Positions 26,134 to 35,038 of a DNA stretch of 64,000 nucleotides are shown one piece after another (positions within the stretch are counted from its first letter, which is position 1; every line of letters starts with the position of its first letter). The position numbers and the translations under genes were made by a program. The stretch is from Lachnospiraceae bacterium. GTDB lineage: Bacteria > Bacillota > Clostridia > Lachnospirales > Lachnospiraceae. A model generated the notes under the pieces. The model made no database searches. It saw nothing but the letters and a program-made list of their open reading frames with translations, and was not told the DNA's origin. Where the stretch lies: NCBI GenBank assembly GCA_910576125.1, contig CAJTHM010000005.1, forward strand, positions 62,001-126,000, in the 5' to 3' direction.

Positions 26134-28662
26134 TTAACCTTTGATATACGGCACAATCACGTCGTAGAACTTCTTTGTCCAATCAGCGTGGAAGTTCGCC
26201 ATCTGGAGCCAGTCAGTCTCATTCTCAATGCTGACGTTATTCAGCTGAATGAAAACCTTGGATGATTTAATATCCTCGCCACGGTTCCACTGGAGCGTCG
26301 TGCCCAGCCCTGATTCTATTTCCGCTTTATGTGTGTACAGGCTATCGAAGGCAGCCTTGTTTTCTTGCTTATTGCCTCTGCCAAATACGACCTCTGCCCG
26401 CGCTGCATCAAAGTTTGCTACGCAGCAAAGATAGAAGCCACCTATACCAAAGAAGCCATTGATCCAGTTATCCCTTGACGGATTAACACAGGAGAAAGAG
26501 CCATCCCCACCATGCGCCTTCTGAATAATTGGCAGCGCATATGTCCAGTATTTCCTCCGGAGCTCATATCGGCTGCCCGGCTCGTCCTCATTGGCCTCGT
26601 TTTCATCACGCAGGTAAAATACCAAGTCTGCCGGATCTTCATCGTACAGTTTGAAGAGACGACTCAGGACAGACAGCTTACTCTGCGTGCTGGTGTTTGT
26701 CCATACATAGATGCCGTCGCCAATCTCAAGCGACTTCGTGAACGCGTCCTGATTTGTATTGAAGTGGAGAGCAATGTTCTCCTCCTCCGACATGGCCAGC
26801 TTAGTGATAATGGCCTTATCCTCGGCATACAGAATCTGAATAACCTTCCGGAACATCTCAACCCAGCTCGTTACCGGCTGCCGGGTGTTCTTAAAGGTGA
26901 ACTTCGCAATCAGTCGTCCGGTCAGCTCGCCCTCATCCTCAAGCGTATAAGTATCAAGCTGCTTTTCTTTCGGCTTGTATTCTGTGACAGGTGCCGCCCA
27001 GATTGACAGAGACCGGCCCATGAGATATTCGCTGCGCTCCTCCAGCTCCGCCAGCGTCCACTTGTCCTTCTTGGCAATCCAGGTATTCATGCGGATACCA
27101 CTGTCATCGAAACCGTTCTGCATGGTTTTCTTTTCCGTGAAAGAGCTGTTACTGTATTTCGAGTTATAAGCCGTCAGCGTAAGATTTGCCATACGATGCA
27201 GCCATATCTCGTGTATCTGCTCATAGTCATCGCCCAGCTCCTTCTGCCATACCGGTGTCAGATGCTGAGGCATAATGTGCTCAATCGAATAGGTGCCGTC
27301 ATCACAATGACGGTATACATCCTTATCCTCCGAAGTGCCGAAGTTTTCGAAGCGCTCAAGAATGTAAATCTTATTCTTGCTGTTCATCAGATAAACCGGG
27401 CGTTCCTCAAATGCCACCTTAAACTCCACATCGTCCGGGAAGCGGGCACGCTCCTTTTTGGAAAGAAGCGCATACTTAAGCTTCTCAACATAGTCATCCT
27501 CGGTACCGTCGTATCGGATAATCTCACGGTGCAGCATAAGGAAAATTTTATTCAGGGCATTTGTCGGCAGGTCACACATCGTCCTGCGGAACAGGTAATT
27601 CTCTGTCGTCAGGAAAATCTCAGTGACCTGTGCTAACGTCAGTTTATTTTCGTTATACAGGCGCAGCACTTCGAGGAAGTACGGCCTTGTCACCGTCGTC
27701 TCCAGACGGTTCAGACGGTCAATACAGGCGTCAAGGGCAACACTGCCGGAATTACCATCAAGGAGAATTCGGTACCGCTTTGCATAGGCCAGCATCTCGG
27801 CAAGGAGTGGTTCCGTTTTGATTTTTCCAAGTTCCACAAAGTCCTTAAAATTGATGTAGATTTTCTTCTGCTGCGGGATGGCCTGCTGCTTCACACTCAG
27901 GTAATCCCGGATGAAAGCACTTACATCATACTTCGTGCAGACCTCGATCTTGTTCCAGTATTTCTCGTAATAATCCTCCTGCTCCTTAGAAGGTAAGCCC
28001 ATCAGGATGAAGTTTCTAATCTTATCACCTTCGCTGAGGTCAAGACCGGTCGAGTTCAGACTCTCAAAAATGAGCTGCGGATTGTCGTCCATATCCAGCC
28101 GGATGTTTATAATCTCCAGACAGCAGATTGCATCGTAAAGCAGGTCGATGGTGATTTCCTGTTTCTGAATCCGGTCATAGAAATAATCGTAGTTCACGGT
28201 CAGATTGGATTCACGGATATGCTCCGTCGTATCAGAGAACAGCTTCCCGAAAGCCGTCTGGTCATTCTTTACCGGTTTGAGCTTGATACGGGTATCCTCC
28301 GGCTTCCACTTATCCACGAGATATTCCTCAAATATCCGCTGCTTCAGATTAGCAGTTTCCGGCACAATGACACCCTTATCAATCAGGTTATACATTGCAA
28401 GGAACAACAGCGAAACTGTCGTAAGACGCTGCTGGCCATCAATGATCAGAAACTCCTCATTATGACCATCCGGATTATAGACAGAAACAAGACTCCCAAA
28501 AAAGTGACTCTTCCGGTGTCCCTTGATGATCTTTACGAGGTCATCATACAGCTGCTTGCAATTTTCAGTTTTCCAGTCGTAGTTTCTCTGGTAAACCGGA
28601 ATGACAAACCGCTTGTCCGAGCCCTCCATATATTTAACGAATTTGCATTCTGAACCTTTCAT
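26134..28662 (-). CDS. DUF262-DUF1524-DUF4268 protein (GmrSD-like restriction/defence nuclease)
   Basis: Single-chain protein of 842 residues related to GmrS-GmrD type IV restriction enzymes, which attack modified phage DNA. The N-terminal DUF262 domain has FVIPVYQRNYDW near residue 20 and DGQQRLTTVSLLFL near 78, the ParB-like nucleotide-binding motifs. The central DUF1524 domain has YSIEHIMPQHLTPVW, the H-x(3)-P variant of the HNH nuclease. The C-terminal 130 residues resemble DUF4268, an accessory domain of PD-(D/E)XK or modification-sensing proteins. AGGAGG precedes the ATG. It lies at the left end of the accessory island beside an antitoxin stub. The defence role is inferred from the family. 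Confidence 0.85.
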   Translation of the reverse strand: MKGSECKFVKYMEGSDKRFVIPVYQRNYDWKTENCKQLYDDLVKIIKGHRKSHFFGSLVSVYNPDGHNEEFLIIDGQQRLTTVSLLFLAMYNLIDKGVIVPETANLKQRIFEEYLVDKWKPEDTRIKLKPVKNDQTAFGKLFSDTTEHIRESNLTVNYDYFYDRIQKQEITIDLLYDAICCLEIINIRLDMDDNPQLIFESLNSTGLDLSEGDKIRNFILMGLPSKEQEDYYEKYWNKIEVCTKYDVSAFIRDYLSVKQQAIPQQKKIYINFKDFVELGKIKTEPLLAEMLAYAKRYRILLDGNSGSVALDACIDRLNRLETTVTRPYFLEVLRLYNENKLTLAQVTEIFLTTENYLFRRTMCDLPTNALNKIFLMLHREIIRYDGTEDDYVEKLKYALLSKKERARFPDDVEFKVAFEERPVYLMNSKNKIYILERFENFGTSEDKDVYRHCDDGTYSIEHIMPQHLTPVWQKELGDDYEQIHEIWLHRMANLTLTAYNSKYSNSSFTEKKTMQNGFDDSGIRMNTWIAKKDKWTLAELEERSEYLMGRSLSIWAAPVTEYKPKEKQLDTYTLEDEGELTGRLIAKFTFKNTRQPVTSWVEMFRKVIQILYAEDKAIITKLAMSEEENIALHFNTNQDAFTKSLEIGDGIYVWTNTSTQSKLSVLSRLFKLYDEDPADLVFYLRDENEANEDEPGSRYELRRKYWTYALPIIQKAHGGDGSFSCVNPSRDNWINGFFGIGGFYLCCVANFDAARAEVVFGRGNKQENKAAFDSLYTHKAEIESGLGTTLQWNRGEDIKSSKVFIQLNNVSIENETDWLQMANFHADWTKKFYDVIVPYIKG

Positions 28663-28683
28663 CTGTCTTTGTTCCTCCTCGTT

Positions 28684-29165
28684 TTACTGAAAATCGGGAT
28701 TGCTCCCCAGAGGAGTAATTCCGTTTTCTTTGAGCATCTCATTTATTTCTAATTTGAATTCTCAGCACAGGCTCCTAATACGCATTGATAAACGTATCCC
28801 TCCCCCTTCATTGAATTTAATTTAAAGTCTGTTTTACCAAGAAACATTTCAGCCTCCGGCAGTGGCAGCTTTAAGCCTACGCATAACGCCAGAGCTGTCT
28901 GCATCGGCATAGGGAATAGCAAACGTCTGATTCTTATCCAAGGCACCTGCTTCAAATGAATATCCGCGAACATGCTGACCATCCACAAACGGATAGTTCC
29001 GAAATAAGCGGGATCATCCGACAGCGGAATATCTTCTATGACCTGCAACTTCATATCGCTGGCTACTGTTTCAATCGGAACCCTGATCGGTTTATCCAAA
29101 GCTTCCGGACCCCGAAATGAATCAGGGCAGGCATATCGTGGCGCACCTACATAGTGGATACACAT
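28684..29165 (-). pseudogene. Frameshifted small Clostridia protein of unknown function
   Basis: The first frame (28749-29165) gives 138 residues containing DDPAYFGTIRLWMVSMFADI and LPLPEAEMFLGKTDFKLN, then stops. A one-base shift at about 28755 opens a second frame, FKLEINEMLKENGITPLGS, ending at 28684. Together they match a class of small Clostridia proteins I know only as hypothetical, whose C-terminus has a helical segment (leucine-rich, E-A-E, L-x-K) and then E-I-N-E-x-L. So the gene looks frameshifted near its end. Whether the N-terminus is complete is unclear; no strong ribosome site is seen. Confidence 0.5.
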
Positions 29166-29419
29166 ATCCTCACGTCCTGTATGTATATTGCATTATTCAG
29201 TTTTCATATTGGCACTTAATTTCAGTTGCCCGAATATTCTTTCCTATTTACGAAAACTTCTGCTTGCGTATATACGCAGGAAAAAATCCCCTGACTCCTT
29301 AATCATAATAAGCTTGCAAAATGTCAATAGAGAAGATGAATCAAATGAAAAAAATGCTAAATTTACGCAAACATTTCGTTTAATACATCTTCCATATATA
29401 TCATAAATAAATCTTTTTC

Positions 29420-29962
29420 TTACATACAGTTCCTGTCACAAAATTTGTTCATAAATATTGTTTTGCTAATCTCATATGCCACTGTCGCGGGAGCCTTCTT
29501 ATAATCTGCCGGATTCACTTTCAATCCTGCTGCCTGCATGGCTTCCACTACCAGATTTTTCCTTTCTACGCCCTTACCACCCAACTTCTCGGCTATTCTG
29601 CAACTTGCTTTATTTGAACGGAAAGCATTCCAAACAATACACTTTATTGATTCATTTTCAAATATATCTAAAAATAATATCCTGGCAGTTTCAAATGCAT
29701 ACCCTTTTCTTTGATATTCCCCAAGTATTGCAATATCTACTTCCGGCATTTCCGGATTGCCATAGTCTAATTCAATATATCCAACTCCCTGCAATGACAT
29801 TTTATCAGCTATCAAATATCTTGCTTTGTTGTCCTGTTTTCCATCAGCATAATTTTTAATACTATTACATTGATATTCCCAGAAATCGGGCATCATCTCA
29901 TATACTTTTGAAAAAGCAGAAGCCCTTTTATATGTAGACAAATAGCATTCCCTTCTCCTCAT
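29420..29962 (-). CDS. GNAT family N-acetyltransferase
   Basis: RimJ/RimL-like acetyltransferase of 180 residues. The acetyl-CoA-binding segment is EYQRKGYAFETARILFLDIF, and the C-terminal NAFRSNKASCRIAEKLG supports the fold. The ATG at 29962 lies 1 nt after the stop of the preceding GNAT gene, so translation is probably coupled. The two form an AT-rich pair in the accessory island. The substrate is unknown; such genes often detoxify amines or modify proteins. Confidence 0.8.
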   Translation of the reverse strand: MRRRECYLSTYKRASAFSKVYEMMPDFWEYQCNSIKNYADGKQDNKARYLIADKMSLQGVGYIELDYGNPEMPEVDIAILGEYQRKGYAFETARILFLDIFENESIKCIVWNAFRSNKASCRIAEKLGGKGVERKNLVVEAMQAAGLKVNPADYKKAPATVAYEISKTIFMNKFCDRNCM

Positions 29963-29963
29963 T

Positions 29964-30416
29964 CTATAAACTTTTCAAATTCATCGTTAAAAACCGACAA
30001 TCGCTTTGAGAATCCCGAAAACCCATATGGCGATATATCAGATATGCATCTTTATAACAGGCAGTACGGATAGAAACTTCTGTGATTCCCCTTTTGTGCG
30101 CCTCATCACAGACATACTCAATCAATGCCCTGCCCACGCCTTTATTTTGATAATCGGGCAAAACAGCCAAAAACTCAATGTATAATGAGCGACCACAAAA
30201 CATGTCAGGTGTTTCATACACTAATACAGCACCGCAAATCGTACCATCTTCTTCCACTATAAATGCATTATTCCTATTAACAAAAAAGGATAAATACTCA
30301 TTAAAGCCCGTATAATATTTCGTGGCTAAACCTTCTCTATGCTCAAATGCCTTTTCGTAAAGCCGCGCAATTTTATCGTAATCATCTTTTACCGCCAATC
30401 TTATCGAGTATTTCAT
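29964..30416 (-). CDS. GNAT family N-acetyltransferase
   Basis: Compact 150-residue acetyltransferase. Strand 4 and the pyrophosphate loop read FLAVLPDYQNKGVGRALIEY, a near-ideal Q-x-x-G-x-G/A motif; the C-terminus IYRHMGFRDS is the usual closing helix-strand. It is followed directly by another GNAT gene and preceded by a third (30445-31290), an unusual run of three. The target molecule is unknown. Confidence 0.85.
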   Translation of the reverse strand: MKYSIRLAVKDDYDKIARLYEKAFEHREGLATKYYTGFNEYLSFFVNRNNAFIVEEDGTICGAVLVYETPDMFCGRSLYIEFLAVLPDYQNKGVGRALIEYVCDEAHKRGITEVSIRTACYKDAYLIYRHMGFRDSQSDCRFLTMNLKSL

Positions 30417-30444
30417 GATTTACTGCCTTTCTGCCCACTTCATT

Positions 30445-31290
30445 CTATAAATCCGTTGGATTCCAGTCAATACGAAACTCCAACACATGCCCAATCAAAT
30501 CAATCGGAGCAACATCAAACTCCTTTGCCAATTTTCTTAGTTTATCATCAATTAAATCTTTGTTTTCTTCTTGAAACTTGCGTAAGTCTTCTCCATGAAT
30601 AAACATTTCGCTGATTCCGTTAGGTTTCGCTCCAAGTTTTTTCATAAGATTCTGTGAAGCATAATTGTCAGAGTCAACCCTGCTTCTATATGTAGTTTTT
30701 CCTGTCAATTCCGTTAAAGTATTTAACATTACTACAAACGCACGATACCCATATCCCCGATGCCTATATTTCTTTAAAAGCTCTATTACCAATTCCCAAT
30801 TCTCTACATTTAAATTTTTTATTCCACAATAACCTGCATATTCCCCAGTTACCTTATCAAAAATAGAAAAGTTCGCGGCTGTATCAGATAAAAATAATTC
30901 CCATAAATCCTTTTTAAAAGCATCTTCCTTAAAAGCACTTTTCATAATAGCGCATTCGTAGGATACTTTCATATAATCTTCATAATCCTCATCTGATATA
31001 GCCCTTAATATAACCATATCATTTTCAGCGAGAAGCTGGCCCCGCCTTGGCAAAGTACTTTTATCAAAATTCTGATTTTCAGTTTTCTCTTTAGGCTCAT
31101 CAAATTGTGCCATTATTTTTTCAACTTCCAATGACAGCATATCTATCACAGCGCCTGATTCCAGGATTAATCCATCCTCTTTTAAAGAAATCGCTTTTTC
31201 TAATTGTTCTAAGACACTATCACACATTTCATGTGTTTTTAACTGACTGATTGTATATTTCCTATCTGTCAAATCTTTTTCTTCCGGCAT
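30445..31290 (-). CDS. Two-part GNAT protein
   Basis: A 281-residue protein whose residues about 80-240 form a RimJ/RimL-like acetyltransferase (LLKKYRHRGYGYRAFVVMLN as acetyl-CoA loop, RVDSDNYASQNLMKKLGAKP as end). The first 75 residues are an extra helical region rich in Glu/Lys, and the last 40 another helical tail. AGGAG lies 5 nt before the ATG at 31290; an ATG five codons earlier is less likely. It is the promoter-proximal member of the three-GNAT cluster. The extra segments are not ones I recognise. Confidence 0.75.
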   Translation of the reverse strand: MPEEKDLTDRKYTISQLKTHEMCDSVLEQLEKAISLKEDGLILESGAVIDMLSLEVEKIMAQFDEPKEKTENQNFDKSTLPRRGQLLAENDMVILRAISDEDYEDYMKVSYECAIMKSAFKEDAFKKDLWELFLSDTAANFSIFDKVTGEYAGYCGIKNLNVENWELVIELLKKYRHRGYGYRAFVVMLNTLTELTGKTTYRSRVDSDNYASQNLMKKLGAKPNGISEMFIHGEDLRKFQEENKDLIDDKLRKLAKEFDVAPIDLIGHVLEFRIDWNPTDL

Positions 31291-31337
31291 ATTTGCTCCT
31301 ATCAATATTCAAAGTATTCATTCATATTCATCTTATA

Positions 31338-31693
31338 TTAAGCTATTCCTAGTTTGCTTAATTCTTCTAACAGATTTTTATATCTCTCTTTATTATTATC
31401 AAAAATAATGTCGTTAATTATTGACAATATCATTGCCTGTCCGTCCGATACCTGTTCCGGATCATACTCATCCGGCAATACCTCCCCTGATATTGGAATT
31501 TCTATTTCTTTTATCCACCATTTGTCAATTTTTTGATATAATTCTAATACTTTATATACAGCTTTGCATCTGTTTCATTAAAACCATTATTTAGATTTTT
31601 CAAAAGTTCATGCGTAATATCATTTCTTCTTTCCCGCAGTTTTTGATATAAATTATAATCTTCTTCTGTAATAGCATCATAAAGTCACCACAA
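31338..31693 (-). pseudogene. 5'-truncated, frameshifted gene remnant
   Basis: Two overlapping frames join into one plausible C-terminus. The first reads DAITEEDYNLYQKLRERRND, then ITHELLKNLNNGFNETDAK. After a 1-base shift the second reads AVYKVLELYQKIDKWWIKEI, then EIPISGEVLPDEYDPEQ, ending LSKLGIA. The R-N-D-x-x-H pattern is like that of HEPN-type small domains, but I cannot name the family. No start codon is present; an upstream stop closes the frame. It abuts the transposase fragment, whose insertion may have removed the 5' part. Confidence 0.5.
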
Positions 31694-31728
31694 CAATTAT
31701 CCACTAAACAAAAAAAGGAGGATTCCTT

Positions 31729-32010
31729 ATGGCTCATTTTACATCAAATACCTACACTTTGAAACGGGAAATTTTAACTTTTTCTAATAAAAATTCCAAA
31801 AAGCTTTCAAAACCGGACAAAAAGTTTACTGCCGATATGGCTTACGGCATCCCCGCTTCCGGAAGCTGCCTGTTGACCGACATCGCAGACCAGCTCCAGG
31901 AACGTTCCAAAAAAGTCAATTCCGTAGAGCGGCTCACCAGGCATTTTGGTTTCACAGTCCGAACTGGCGCGGCAAGAAGCTCAACGGCAACTACCATTGT
32001 GCAACTCTAA
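31729..32010 (+). mobile_element. N-terminal fragment of a DDE transposase
   Basis: The first 68 codons match the start of an IS4-superfamily-like transposase common in Clostridia (TYTLKREILTFSNKNSKKL, then KKFTADMAYGIPASGSCLLT, then SVERLTRH). A good ribosome site (AAAGGAGG) precedes the ATG. After SVERLTRH the similarity ends abruptly and 23 unrelated codons lead to a stop; the catalytic DDE part is absent. No clear terminal inverted repeats were found. This is a dead insertion-sequence fragment marking rearrangement. Confidence 0.65.
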
Positions 32011-32098
32011 TACTATACACCAAAACGATTACTATAATATGGATTTTTAACAAAAGAAAGCAGTCCATTGTTTATAGAATGGACTGCCAAAGCATACG

Positions 32099-32353
32099 CT
32101 ACATGAAGATAGCAAGAAGGAAGAAAAGAACGCTAGGAACTAATGCAATTTTCCACGCCATACCGAAAACAAGCCGCATCCTCTTTCGCAAATCAAAGGT
32201 GTAAATATCAGCACCCCAAAACTTCATAAAGAGGCCAGACCCACGTTTGATTAAACGCAATACAATTAAGTATGTTACCACAAAGAGCATGGCGAAAATA
32301 ATGACTGAAACAAATAAAGACCCTACAAAATTCTGAAAAAAAGTCATACACAT
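32099..32353 (-). CDS. Small two-span membrane protein
   Basis: 84 residues with two hydrophobic segments: about 10-34 (VGSLFVSVIIFAMLFVVTYL) and 62-83 (ALVPSVLFFLLAIF). A short basic and amphipathic loop lies between them. AGGAGG lies 3 nt before the first ATG and 9 nt before a second one two codons on, so the start may be at 32347. No family recognised. It sits next to a transposase fragment and a candidate small RNA on the other strand; its leader at 32354-32520 contains stem-loops but no other gene. Confidence 0.55.
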   Translation of the reverse strand: MCMTFFQNFVGSLFVSVIIFAMLFVVTYLIVLRLIKRGSGLFMKFWGADIYTFDLRKRMRLVFGMAWKIALVPSVLFFLLAIFM

Positions 32354-32523
32354 TTACCTCCTGCCGCAAATCAGCGACTATATAATCTCGCCGGTACTTG
32401 CCTTGGGGGGAACTTTCCTTCCCATCCCCCGGAGGCGTTCCCTTTGAGACAACAAAAGCGGCGCAGGGTCAATAATCCCTACACCGCCATTAAAAGCTAC
32501 GCACACGTCCATTGATTTTCCCA

Positions 32524-32552
32524 TTGATTATTACTAGAAAAACCGTTATAAT
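32524..32552 (+). promoter_or_regulatory. Near-consensus sigma-A promoter
   Basis: TTGATT (32524-32529), exactly 17 bp, TATAAT (32547-32552). One of the best promoter matches in the window, with no ORF downstream before a terminator. Confidence 0.75.
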
Positions 32553-32559
32553 GGATTTT

Positions 32560-32652
32560 GGGCGCAGAATGATTCTGCTGTGTGGGACCTGAGTTAAGTG
32601 CTCTCCTGCATAGGGGCGCGGGAGGTGGTGCTCCTGCGCCCTGCCTTTTTTG
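32560..32652 (+). ncRNA. Candidate small RNA, about 93 nt
   Basis: From the predicted start near 32560 the transcript would fold into a first hairpin (GCAGAA-TGA-TTCTGC, 32565-32579), a single-stranded middle, and a GC-rich terminator hairpin (GGGGCGCGGGAG pairing with CTCCTGCGCC-C, some G-U pairs) ending in TTTTTT at 32646-32651. No start codon with a ribosome site lies inside. It does not match 6S, SRP or tmRNA features that I know. It may be an antisense or element-borne regulator. Confidence 0.55.
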
Positions 32653-32777
32653 CCTTTGTGTCTCGTGGTTCTATTTTACACCAGCTTATGTCAAATTGCA
32701 ATAGCTTGATTTCCATGATTCGACGGAATAAGCTATTTTTTGTTTATAAAAAATTTATATTTTAGCGTAGTAAAATC

Positions 32778-32807
32778 ATGGGCAGAGGTTCAAAACCTCC
32801 AACCCAT
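32778..32807 (-). terminator. Terminator of the small protein gene at 32813
   Basis: ATGGG (32778-32782) pairs with CCCAT (32803-32807), and inside it GAGGTT pairs with AACCTC. On the minus strand GATTTTA follows; on the plus strand T7 follows. It lies directly after the stop at 32813. Confidence 0.6.
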
Positions 32808-32812
32808 TTTTT

Positions 32813-33088
32813 TCAAATCATCTTAAAATGTCTTAGCGCATTCTCAATAGCTGCCGCTTTCTCCGGTGGGCAATGAGGAACCTTCGCCCCCTCGGTCTTT
32901 GGCTTATTGTAGTTTTCCCGCTCGATGATGCCGTGTTTCTGCTTCACCTGGGCGACATATAGAGAAGATACCTTCATCCCATATTTCTCCAACACCCATT
33001 CCTTGATTTCCGTATAAGCAGCATCACATTTGACCTCAATATCCGGTGACGGCTCATAGTCCAAGTAGACATCAATGCTTTTTGACAA
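32813..33088 (-). CDS. Small protein resembling element-borne RlmD-tail domain
   Basis: 91 residues. The pattern YTEIKEWVLEKYGMKVSSLY, then VAQVKQKHGIIERENYNKPK, then CPPEKAAAIENALRHFKMI is one I know from small proteins on Tn1549-like elements. Those are often mis-annotated as parts of 23S rRNA uracil methyltransferases. The catalytic methyltransferase domain is absent. It overlaps the 3' end of the C45 hydrolase gene by 17 nt, so it is translated from the same message. Its function is unknown; it hints that this part of the island came from a conjugative element. Confidence 0.6.
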   Translation of the reverse strand: MSKSIDVYLDYEPSPDIEVKCDAAYTEIKEWVLEKYGMKVSSLYVAQVKQKHGIIERENYNKPKTEGAKVPHCPPEKAAAIENALRHFKMI

Positions 33089-34142
33089 CTGCCTGCCCTC
33101 TCATTTTTAAGTCATGCAGTCGGTTGTCCATCATAAATTTCTTTTTTCTTGGGTCGCCCTCCGCACGGTAAACAGTTAAGCTTTCTAAGTCAAATACGGA
33201 ACTCCAAACCGTTTCAAAATCCGGCTCATTGTCATACTGACACATAAAGCCATAATCGCCCTTTAAAAGCTGCTTGGTGGTTTCAATATAATCCTCTTTT
33301 ATCCGTCCCGAAGCAAAACTGTCCATGACAACTTGATACCGTTTATGGGAATCATAATCATCCCCATTTGCATCATCATATTGCTTCATTTCGTCGGATG
33401 TAAAACTGTTGACAGTACAAATAATTCTTCCATTCTCAAAACTTTCCGCATCTCGGATTTTTTTCATGGATGGCGTACATTCAACCACTTTCATATCACC
33501 GCTTTTATCTGCAAGCAAAATATTACAGTTAGATGCGATTGGAAGTTCCATAAGCAAAGAAACCGCCTGCTCCGTATTATCCGCTTTTTCAAGCAGATAC
33601 CGCACGATGAAACAGGAATTAAATCCCGCCTGTATTTTATCAAGGCTGGTCATTACAAAAGTCATTGCAACAGCAAGCCCGTGTTCATTTATTCCCTCCT
33701 CCCCGTTAATAAAAGAGGATGTCGTAATTTGAAATCTATTTCCATTCTTCGGGGCATAAATTTCACTTTTGCTCCCCTCCCGCAGATAAGGCGGCAAGTC
33801 ATTGTTTCTGCCATATAGGATTCTTCCGCCTTTTGCATATGCGAAAGCTGTACATCCCCGAACTTCAATGGGAATATTATTCTCCAAGTTATACATACAG
33901 CATCCCATACATAGCATCCAAGAAGCAAAACGCAGATAATCCGCACCTATGGCGTCGCTCACCCCTCTGATTTCCTCGCATACCTCTGGGAAATATTTTC
34001 TTAATGCCGCTTCGCTCCGTTTCCCATGTTCCAGTTGAAATTCATCCAAATGGAGAGGGAAAGAAACCTGACATTTTTTGAATATCTTTCCACGCTTCAC
34101 TCCCATTTCATAATGGTCGCCCTTTAACCTTAAATGATACAC
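33072..34142 (-). CDS. C45-family N-terminal-nucleophile hydrolase (acyltransferase-like)
   Basis: Autoprocessing Ntn-hydrolase related to acyl-CoA:6-aminopenicillanate acyltransferase and linear amide hydrolases. The cleavage/nucleophile site is RGCTAFAYA, with Cys97 expected to become the new N-terminus. Upstream LGADYL-like helices and downstream GRNNDLPPYL and GINEHGLAVAMTFVMTS are family landmarks. Length 356 is standard. It follows the AraC/GyrI-type regulator by 3 nt and overlaps the small protein downstream, making a three-gene unit. The substrate is unknown; amide drugs or signals are possible. Confidence 0.85.
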   Translation of the reverse strand: MYHLRLKGDHYEMGVKRGKIFKKCQVSFPLHLDEFQLEHGKRSEAALRKYFPEVCEEIRGVSDAIGADYLRFASWMLCMGCCMYNLENNIPIEVRGCTAFAYAKGGRILYGRNNDLPPYLREGSKSEIYAPKNGNRFQITTSSFINGEEGINEHGLAVAMTFVMTSLDKIQAGFNSCFIVRYLLEKADNTEQAVSLLMELPIASNCNILLADKSGDMKVVECTPSMKKIRDAESFENGRIICTVNSFTSDEMKQYDDANGDDYDSHKRYQVVMDSFASGRIKEDYIETTKQLLKGDYGFMCQYDNEPDFETVWSSVFDLESLTVYRAEGDPRKKKFMMDNRLHDLKMRGQAVVKKH

Positions 34143-34145
34143 CGT

Positions 34146-35009
34146 TTAATCATCCTCCTTAACCACTGCAATCCATACTTCGGAATGTCCGTTTACTGGC
34201 TGTCCGCTGCAAATCGGATACACTTCAATATCTGGCAGCTCTGCATATTTACACCCAGAGAACGGCAGCCATTCCATATAGAACCGCTTGAACACACTCT
34301 GCACATCTTCCTTAAAACGCCCATCGTTTTCAAATATCACCCATGTAGCCGCAGGGATTTCAAATCCATACATGCCCGCAGGAACAGGGGAATTTGCAGC
34401 AACGCCAATGTAGTAATAAATTTCTTTCGGGTTTTTATATACGCTGATTCCTAAAATTCCTCTTGGCTCTCCATTAGACAGCCTGCATATTTCCAAAAAT
34501 TGTTTTCCCTGCAATGACGCTTTCCAAAACTCTGGGACTATCCTTAAATTATCTTCCATATCCGAAGTCAAAGGGATACGGATGCCCACAATACGCAGGG
34601 GCGGCTTTTTTGCAATGCGATATGCCATAGCGCTTCCTCCTGTGATTTCAATCTTAAACTGAATTGACGGATATGCTTGCAGGACATTTCCCCCTAGCTT
34701 AGCTGCTGTTGGCGTGATGCCATGAACATTCTGAAAAGCCCGATTAAAAGAAGTCGGAGAGGAATATCCATATTTTAATGCAACGTCTATTACCCTGCTG
34801 TCTGCCCGCTGCAATTCAAATGCCGCCTGCGTCATTTTTCGGCGGCGTATGTATTCCGCCAACGACACACCCGAAACATAGGAAAAAACACGCTGGAAAT
34901 AATAGGGAGAACAACACGCAATGCGGGCTGCTTCATCATATGATATTTCCTTGTCCAGATTATCTTCTATGTAATCAATGGCTTTTCCAAGCTTTTTCAA
35001 CCATTCCAT
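34146..35009 (-). CDS. AraC-type regulator with GyrI-like effector domain (Rob/BmrR style)
   Basis: An AraC double helix-turn-helix occupies residues 1-105 (ISYDEAARIACCSPYYFQRVF and VIDVALKYGYSSPTSFNRAF). A GyrI-like ligand-binding domain (about 125-287) follows, beginning YRIAKKPPLRIVGIRIPL and ending in a beta-strand with EVWIAVVK. Such proteins sense bulky hydrophobic or cationic compounds. It begins the unit with the C45 hydrolase and lies 3 nt before that gene, so it probably regulates it. No distinct operator could be identified. Confidence 0.88.
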   Translation of the reverse strand: MEWLKKLGKAIDYIEDNLDKEISYDEAARIACCSPYYFQRVFSYVSGVSLAEYIRRRKMTQAAFELQRADSRVIDVALKYGYSSPTSFNRAFQNVHGITPTAAKLGGNVLQAYPSIQFKIEITGGSAMAYRIAKKPPLRIVGIRIPLTSDMEDNLRIVPEFWKASLQGKQFLEICRLSNGEPRGILGISVYKNPKEIYYYIGVAANSPVPAGMYGFEIPAATWVIFENDGRFKEDVQSVFKRFYMEWLPFSGCKYAELPDIEVYPICSGQPVNGHSEVWIAVVKEDD

Positions 35010-35038
35010 CCTTTTACCCCCTTGCCGTTAAGGATAGC

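Noticed and set aside
32781..32807. tRNA T-arm-like sequence (GAGG-TTCAAAA-CCTC) that might mark an integration site
   Set aside because: No acceptor partner, anticodon arm or D-arm lies upstream. The same bases are explained by a terminator hairpin after the gene at 32813.
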